In this document: positions 58,229-64,000 of the stretch, in pieces
How the letters are laid out: each line of letters opens with the position of its first letter
Position numbering within the stretch: the first letter of the stretch is position 1
Assembly: GCA_003260075.1 (NCBI GenBank)
Contig: QLIY01000008.1
Coordinates: forward strand, 1-64,000
Length of the DNA stretch: 64,000 nucleotides
Reading direction: 5' to 3'
DNA from: Phallusia mammillata
Lineage: Eukaryota; Chordata; Ascidiacea; Phlebobranchia; Ascidiidae
Notes under the pieces: model-generated
The model's database searches: none
Seen by the model: the letters and a program-made list of their open reading frames with translations, nothing else
What the model was told of the DNA's origin: nothing
Program-made: the position numbers and the translations under genes

Positions 58229-58789
58229 CTGCGAGGTAACAAAATTAAGTTAGTTGGAATTTTTTCTTTGGGCACAATTTAGTAGGGATGGGCCAAAACT
58301 GCAAGTGTTCTGTTTGGAGCATGCTCGGGTGCATTATGACGTCACAAACATTCCCCATCCCAGCCAGTTTTACAAGTTCGATTACGTCACCAAGGTTGCT
58401 TACGTCACCAGCGGTGTAATAAGCTGTACAGACCCTAGAAGTATGTGTTTTTTCACAATCATAACGCATTTAAATAAACAGTCATTATTGTTCTTACCCT
58501 TTTATCAAAAGGTTCATATATTAGAATGAATATGCAAATTTAGTGCTCGGGTCAGTTTGTGCAACCGCTCGGCGGGGGGGGGGTCCAGCCAGTTTTACAA
58601 GGTCGCTTACGTCACCAAGGTTGCTTATGTCACCAGCGGTGTAATAAGCTGTACAGGCCCTAGAAGTACGCGTTTTTTCACAATCATAAGGAATTTAAAT
58701 AAACAGTCATTATTGTTCTTACCCTTTTATCAAAAGTTTCATATGTTAGTATGAATATGCAAATTTAGTGCTCGGGTCAGTTTGTGCAA

Positions 58790-58883
<94 letters not shown>
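58790..58883 (+). repeat. 94-base run of G
   Basis: The longest homopolymer in the window, in the region upstream of observed exon 1. Natural G tracts of this length are rare, and the flanks belong to a duplicated block (about 58355-58570 against 58585-58789). Confidence 0.9.
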
Positions 58884-58885
<2 letters not shown>

Positions 58886-59847
58886 ATTTAGGAGTATTTA
58901 GCACAATTTTGGGTTTATTGAAAATACAATACAGTACTTGTTTGTAAACATTTAGGTTTTCTGTGAGAGATGTTCCGTATGGTGCACTTTGCAAATAGAA
59001 ACTAACTAATACTTTTAATGAACACAACAATAATATGGCAAACGGTTTGCCAAAGTAGTATAGTTCATCCCGTAATGATACAATATAATCTAGACCGAGT
59101 TATAGGGGGGGGGGCAATGCTTTTTAATGAACACAACAATAATATGTCAAACGGTTTGCCAAAGTAGTATAGTTCATCCCGTAATGATACAGAAGTATAG
59201 TTCATCCCGTAATGATACAATATAATCTAGACCGAGTTATAATCCCTTTTCACATAGGTTTGTAAAAATCGTTAGAATCTAAACCCTTCATGTTTATTAA
59301 AAAATTTAAAAATCTGCTTTTGTGTCGTACCACGCACATGCTGTGTGAATTTTTTTACGTTTTTATTTTCTGGTTAATTTTATACAATAAAATTAATTTA
59401 ACCAAGTCTCAAGGGTTGCGGGATGGTCTAAGTAAAATATATGAATGATATTTATTGGAAGTGGCTTGTACAAATTTGACAAATGTGCGTGCAAATATTC
59501 CACAGAGGTTTGGTGGACACAATGTGACGTAGGTACGAAAAACGTTATTCATAAAGCCTGAGAAAGCGGTAGAGTGCAAGGAGAACCGTGAGAAATAAGA
59601 TGCTTCACAAATAAAACTTGTATTAAACATTTACTCGAACATGTAACTAACACTCTGGTGCTAAAAGTTGCCTTAATATTGAAATATCCCTTCCATGAGA
59701 CAGCGGTTTAGGGTCATTATATTTTGCCACTGTAGTAGATGCTAGAACAAAACTTTAGATCAATTGCTGTAGTTTTTTTCTGGTAGTATTTTCGACTCTC
59801 AAAAAAATGAATATCTGAGTTTTTCGAGGGCTCCAAGTAAATTTTAC

Positions 59848-59976
59848 TTTGGGGTCTACAGACTGACTACGCAAACAGTGTAACTGCTTGGCGAGTTGGA
59901 AAATATCAAAACCGCAACTCTGCCACATCTGTGGGATGTTTGGCTTCATTTCCTTGTCAAATGCACGTCCTGCGTC
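59848..59976 (-). CDS. Candidate upstream exon, possibly DNAH1 N-terminal region
   Basis: The 129 bases between an acceptor (CCATTAG) and a donor (GTAAAA) are open and phase 0 at both ends, with content including WQSCGFDIFQLAKQL. The peptide looks like real coding sequence (amphipathic, W and C rich), but I do not recognise it. The end phase does not fit directly to the next known exon at 58228, which needs two leading bases, so at least one exon would be missing between them. Confidence 0.3.
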
Positions 59977-60883
59977 CTAATGGAAGCGGTTAGCTTTGAG
60001 AGAACTGTTCACGAGAAAGCTTGTTGGCCAGTTGACAAAGATTCGACAGCGTAAGTGACACTTGGTGCGTGTGTGATAAGGAAGCTGGCACCGTACGTGA
60101 TTGTTTTCATATATAAGTTGGAGATACAAAAAATACTTTACAGTTTTCCGAAGCGGACAGCTGAAAGCAGTAAATATGAATTTGTTGTTGTCTGATAACG
60201 CACTTTCCTCTAAATATGAGTTTGGAATTTAATTTTATTGGTTATTTAAAACTAACTTTACAACCGTCTTTTTACAAGCTAAGTTTACAACTCAGATAAA
60301 TAAAGACAGAGAAGATATAAACTTAAAGTTCTTTCAGCGACAATCAAAGAGTAAAATAGCAGAAATTAAAACGGGGGGGGGGGATCTTTTTACAAGCTAA
60401 GTTTACAACTCAGATAAATAAAGACAGAGAAAATATAAACTTGAAGTTCTTTCAGCGACAATCAAAGAGTAAAATAGCAGAAATTAAAACGTAAATTTGT
60501 TTGTGAAAAAAATCTGATAATTTTTTTTTGGAGGTAAGTGATCAGCAAACTTTATAACCAGCCAATGTTAACATGAAGGGAAATCTTGTAAGATAATAAT
60601 AGGTATGCAGATGATTTACACAGGCTAGGAAGCCTGTGACGTCATAGGAGATTCGCAGACGAACCACTCCCAGTGAAAGGAAGGGTTCGTTCGTAATTAT
60701 TTTCGAGGTTTCTTGGCGATTGTACGTTGCTTTCCAAAGATAGATGTGGAGTGGTGATAAAAATAATAATGCTCACTGATTACAAGAGTCTGATAACGGC
60801 ATGTTTCCTAGGTTGGTCCGTTTTTAGCGTTGTACAAACTGAATCAATAGTGTTGTGCGCAAATTTTGGGATATTTTCTATAT

Positions 60884-61396
60884 CAGCGCTTCCCAACCGG
60901 TGGGCCGCGACGTTCTTTTTCGTGGGCCGCGAAGCTTGTCAAACTTCAAAAAGTTACACAGTTCGTGTGAACGTACTTTCAAGTTTTACTATATTTCTCT
61001 AAAATATAATATTAGTTACTATGAAAGTCGCATAAAATTTCACGTTAAACAAAGCTTTATCACACAAACAAACTGCAATTGTTACGTCATAACAGCACTT
61101 AAACTGCAATTGTCGCATCACAACACTACTTAATCGAAGACACGAAACAGTCTTAACACTGATACACTAAATGCTGAATTGCGTGTGAACTTGTCTCCCA
61201 ATTGAACTCCGACTTGATCTCATCATATAAAATCAGCAAGCTCAGGCTTCAGAAGTATTGCTTGTGCGGTTATTATTGTTCTTTCTTAATGTTTGTTCTT
61301 TTTCATTGTGGTTTTGTCGCAATATTAAACGGTGGTCCGCCAAAAAAAATTTTTTTGGGAAGTGGGCCGTGAGCTGGAAAAGATTGGGAAGCACTG
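60884..61396. mobile_element. hAT-type non-autonomous element, 513 bp, exact 8-bp TSD
   Basis: TTCTATAT flanks it exactly (60876-60883 and 61397-61404). Ends are CAGCGCTTCCCAACCGGTGG and the inverted form ending GGGAAGCACTG, with GGGCCGC blocks just inside, as in many hAT elements. Open frames inside look incidental. Confidence 0.85.
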
Positions 61397-62948
61397 TTCT
61401 ATATAATTGTCAGTCTGAGATAATTGTCAGTCTGGTTTATTCTACTTGAAAATAGAATTCATGATGCTAATTAGCAAAAGTACGTTTCTACAAAAATATT
61501 ACTAATGTGTGTTGCTTAACTGCAGTCTATGTGGCAAGTTTTGACGCCTGTTTGTCCTTCAGTCTGTTTTTATTTTGGTAAGAACGCTATAACTTTTTCG
61601 TACGAGAACAATTGTACATTTATCAATTAAGATGTATGTTGCTCGTGTAAGCATCGTGCTTCCGTCCATTTATATCAGGAACAGTAAGACACTTTTTTCC
61701 GCTTGTCAGACAATATTCCGGGAACTGGTGTAGAATCACTGAATCAGCAAAAAGACATTGATCAGAAAGGGTCTGGGTGGTAAAGGTCTATTCGTCAATT
61801 CTCCTTGTGCTCAAAATAGAGCATGACTTTCTAACCTGACATATGGTTACATAAGTGGGCGAAAATCTTCTTTGTATTTTCACAAATAGATTGCGGAGTA
61901 CTGATGAACAGCTTAGACGTTTGCAAAGATTTAATCAAGCGTAAAATACGAAGTAAACGTCGTTTCGAATCAAAACAATTCGAATTCCGAAATCACATTT
62001 TCATTAATGTTACTGAATTTTAAAAAGGGAGCGTGAAAATGTTCAAGTGAATGATCTTAGCGATTAGGCATAAAAATTATCTAGAATAAATATTGATTAT
62101 TTGTATTGAGTAACCGAGTTATGAACTTTGAAGTTAAACAGTTAGTTCCGAATTCACTTTCTTATTGTTACAACAAAGCAAAAACGTAAAAACATGAAAA
62201 GTATTTTCAGAAAACAATCCCAATTTTCTTAGATTACGCACTTGAAACGTGGGAATTGGAAAAATCAGGATTTTATCTGTTTCTCCTACAATTAAGAAAA
62301 CAACTTTTAAATACTTTCTCCTAGCTTTTTTCCTGTAAGCTTCTAATTCTGGTATGTTAGTGAATCATTTCCTTAAAACGCCGGTGTTATGTTACCCGGG
62401 TGCACATTTCCTTTACGTCAAGATTTAGTTGACGTCAAATTCTTTACGTCAACTGCTAACTGTAAAGTATTCACAAATTTAGAATCATTTGTTAAAAACT
62501 AAGCAGTCACAGAAAACCGAATCTGAAGAACTCTTGCGGGACAAGCGTGCGTTTACGTCTGCTCAAAGTTAAACCTTAGAGAGCTGAATGAAAGTCATTG
62601 CTAATTGATTTCTCAACTGTCAGGTTAAAATCAACCCGAGCAAAAGGAGGTTTTTAAGAAAGAAGTAGTTTGCCAAGAAGAGTAATACGAACCATGATTA
62701 TGTGAGCTTTTTACCTAACAGGATTAGTTTTTAATTTTATGCTTTCAAAGAAATTTTAGTTTGCAGCACATTTGTGTAGTTTTTAGTTTCATAGAAGGGC
62801 ACCACTCGACAGTCAATAAGTAATGTTTTTATCCAATTAAAGAGTAAACATAACCACACGTTTAGTGCTTCAATTAAACGTACAATTCAACGAGTTCAAT
62901 TCCAATCGTTCCTGCAACAGCCTGATATTATTTTTCTGTCAACAAGAT

Positions 62949-63135
62949 CAGGTTTTTTTTTAAGGTTTGGTTTGGGTGACCGCTAAGTAGTTTTAAGAGA
63001 CCGCAAGTGTTTCATTTAAATACCAAAAAATAGCCATATTTGCTTAAACAAAGTATTTATGTCCAAATTTTGGGAAACCGCTGGAGAAATTTGGGGGACC
63101 GTTTCGGTCCCCCAAAACACCTTAAAAAAACACTG
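62949..63135. mobile_element. hAT-type MITE, 187 bp, exact 8-bp TSD
   Basis: AACAAGAT flanks it exactly (62941-62948 and 63136-63143). It starts CAGGTTTTTTTTTAAGG and ends with the inverted CCTTAAAAAAACACTG. Partial copies lie at 14949-14989 (same strand) and 10881-10959 (reverse complement), each cut at a G run. Confidence 0.85.
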
Positions 63136-64000
63136 AACAAGATAAAGACAGTGCTGTTTGTCGAAACCTTACAAACCAGGAGTTGAAAAACACACAGTTT
63201 TAGGCATTTCCGCTCAGACATCTTTTTGATAGCTGACAGAAATATTATTGAACCAACAGACGGGGTTGCGGGGTGTAGTCCATTTGATGACAGAGGCTTC
63301 GACTTTCTTGCCGGTGTTTTTTCTATCAATACTATGTTGCTGTTTCTTCCAATTGGTAAAAGGAAAGGCCATGTCTTATTCAAATGGAAAGGTGATGTTT
63401 CTTAATTTCCGGCCCTCAGTCATTTGACAGAATTTTCTTATCTATTGTTCCGCAAAAATTTCAAAACAGAACAAAAAAAAACGCTTCAAAAATATCTTAG
63501 GCATATACCATCCATTGCTTATCAATACGACGATGAAAAAATGTTTGAGCAAAATTATAGAGTTGGCTTCTTCTGTGGCCTGAGAGGTGACCATGAATGA
63601 GCAGATCACCAGTCAATAGGAGTTATTCTGTTTGCTCAATCTCTCAGACGTGGAGCCACCGGCAGCCGTTTCCTATCATGCGTAAATCAACAATCCAAGT
63701 TTGAAGAGCTTTTACCTTGACTGGTGTCGCTGAGAAATTGATGCGGTAACGAACTTCAATGACTTCGCCACGTTTTTGTACACATTTTTGCGTGGGTTGT
63801 TTTGATAACGAATCGTTGGCTTGAGATACTTGAAGGCCACAAACAGTTAAAGTGGAAACGCAATATTTTGTTGAGTTTTGCGGTTTGGTTTGTCAGGGAA
63901 AGGTTTTTGGTGGCCTATACCGACATGTTTGTTGTTAAGGTTTTGCGTTTTGATCCCTGATAGTTCACTGGCAATTTTTGCGGCTTGCACATGTTTTACA

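Larger units (their letters stand above)
58229..64000. other. Upstream/right end: repeats, no firm gene
   Basis: Apart from the weak exon at 59848-59976, I see only repeats: hAT elements at 60884 and 62949, copies of the 19.8-kb family from 58283, and duplicated blocks at G runs (59008-59105 against 59119-59239; 60262-60372 against 60385-60491). From 61.4 to 62.9 kb and 63.2 to 64.0 kb nothing is recognisable. The missing DNAH1 N-terminal exons should lie here or beyond. Confidence 0.5.

Noticed and set aside
58746..59030. Poly-proline open frame over the 94-G run
   Set aside because: Product of the homopolymer only; flanks have no coding character.

Overview
The window is animal nuclear DNA: AT-rich, with short GT-AG introns, tRNA-derived SINEs and many short hAT-type elements. 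Gene content, compact introns and repeat style would suit an ascidian tunicate, but that placement is inference; the sequence proves only a metazoan with motile cilia.

Two genes are well supported. At the left, on the plus strand, lies a Kelch-propeller protein whose visible coding part is one exon (2773-4563). Converging on it, and filling about 52 kb of the minus strand, is a dynein heavy chain that I identify as DNAH1, an inner-arm axonemal dynein. I could chain 62 exons (58228 down to 5895) plus one truncated exon remnant. Every exon-exon phase agrees, apart from one exon cut by a poly-G run, and the protein reads without a missing block from the tail/linker through AAA1-AAA6, stalk and C-terminal domain to the stop codon. 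That is about 3,360 residues. The first roughly 900 residues of a normal DNAH1 are not recognisable here; they should lie between 58.3 kb and the right edge or beyond it.

The introns carry tRNA-derived SINEs, a 21-bp minisatellite, and several hAT-type elements, five with exact or near-exact target-site duplications. Most interesting is a small palindromic element family (39931-40128, 42117-42314, and half of one at 41621-41684) whose arms fold as type-I hammerhead ribozymes. One arm, on the DNAH1 sense strand in an intron, keeps the full conserved catalytic core.

The window is also marked by several dozen runs of G (usually 9-12, up to 94), never C, on the plus strand. Most are flanked by near-identical direct repeats of about 40-370 bp. 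They duplicate pieces of exons and introns and break one dynein exon. The pattern fits unmerged overlapping contig ends or haplotypes joined by a G filler, so local copy number and spacing around these runs should not be trusted.

The right end (59-64 kb) and left end (1-2.7 kb) hold no gene that I can support beyond one weak exon candidate and repeats.
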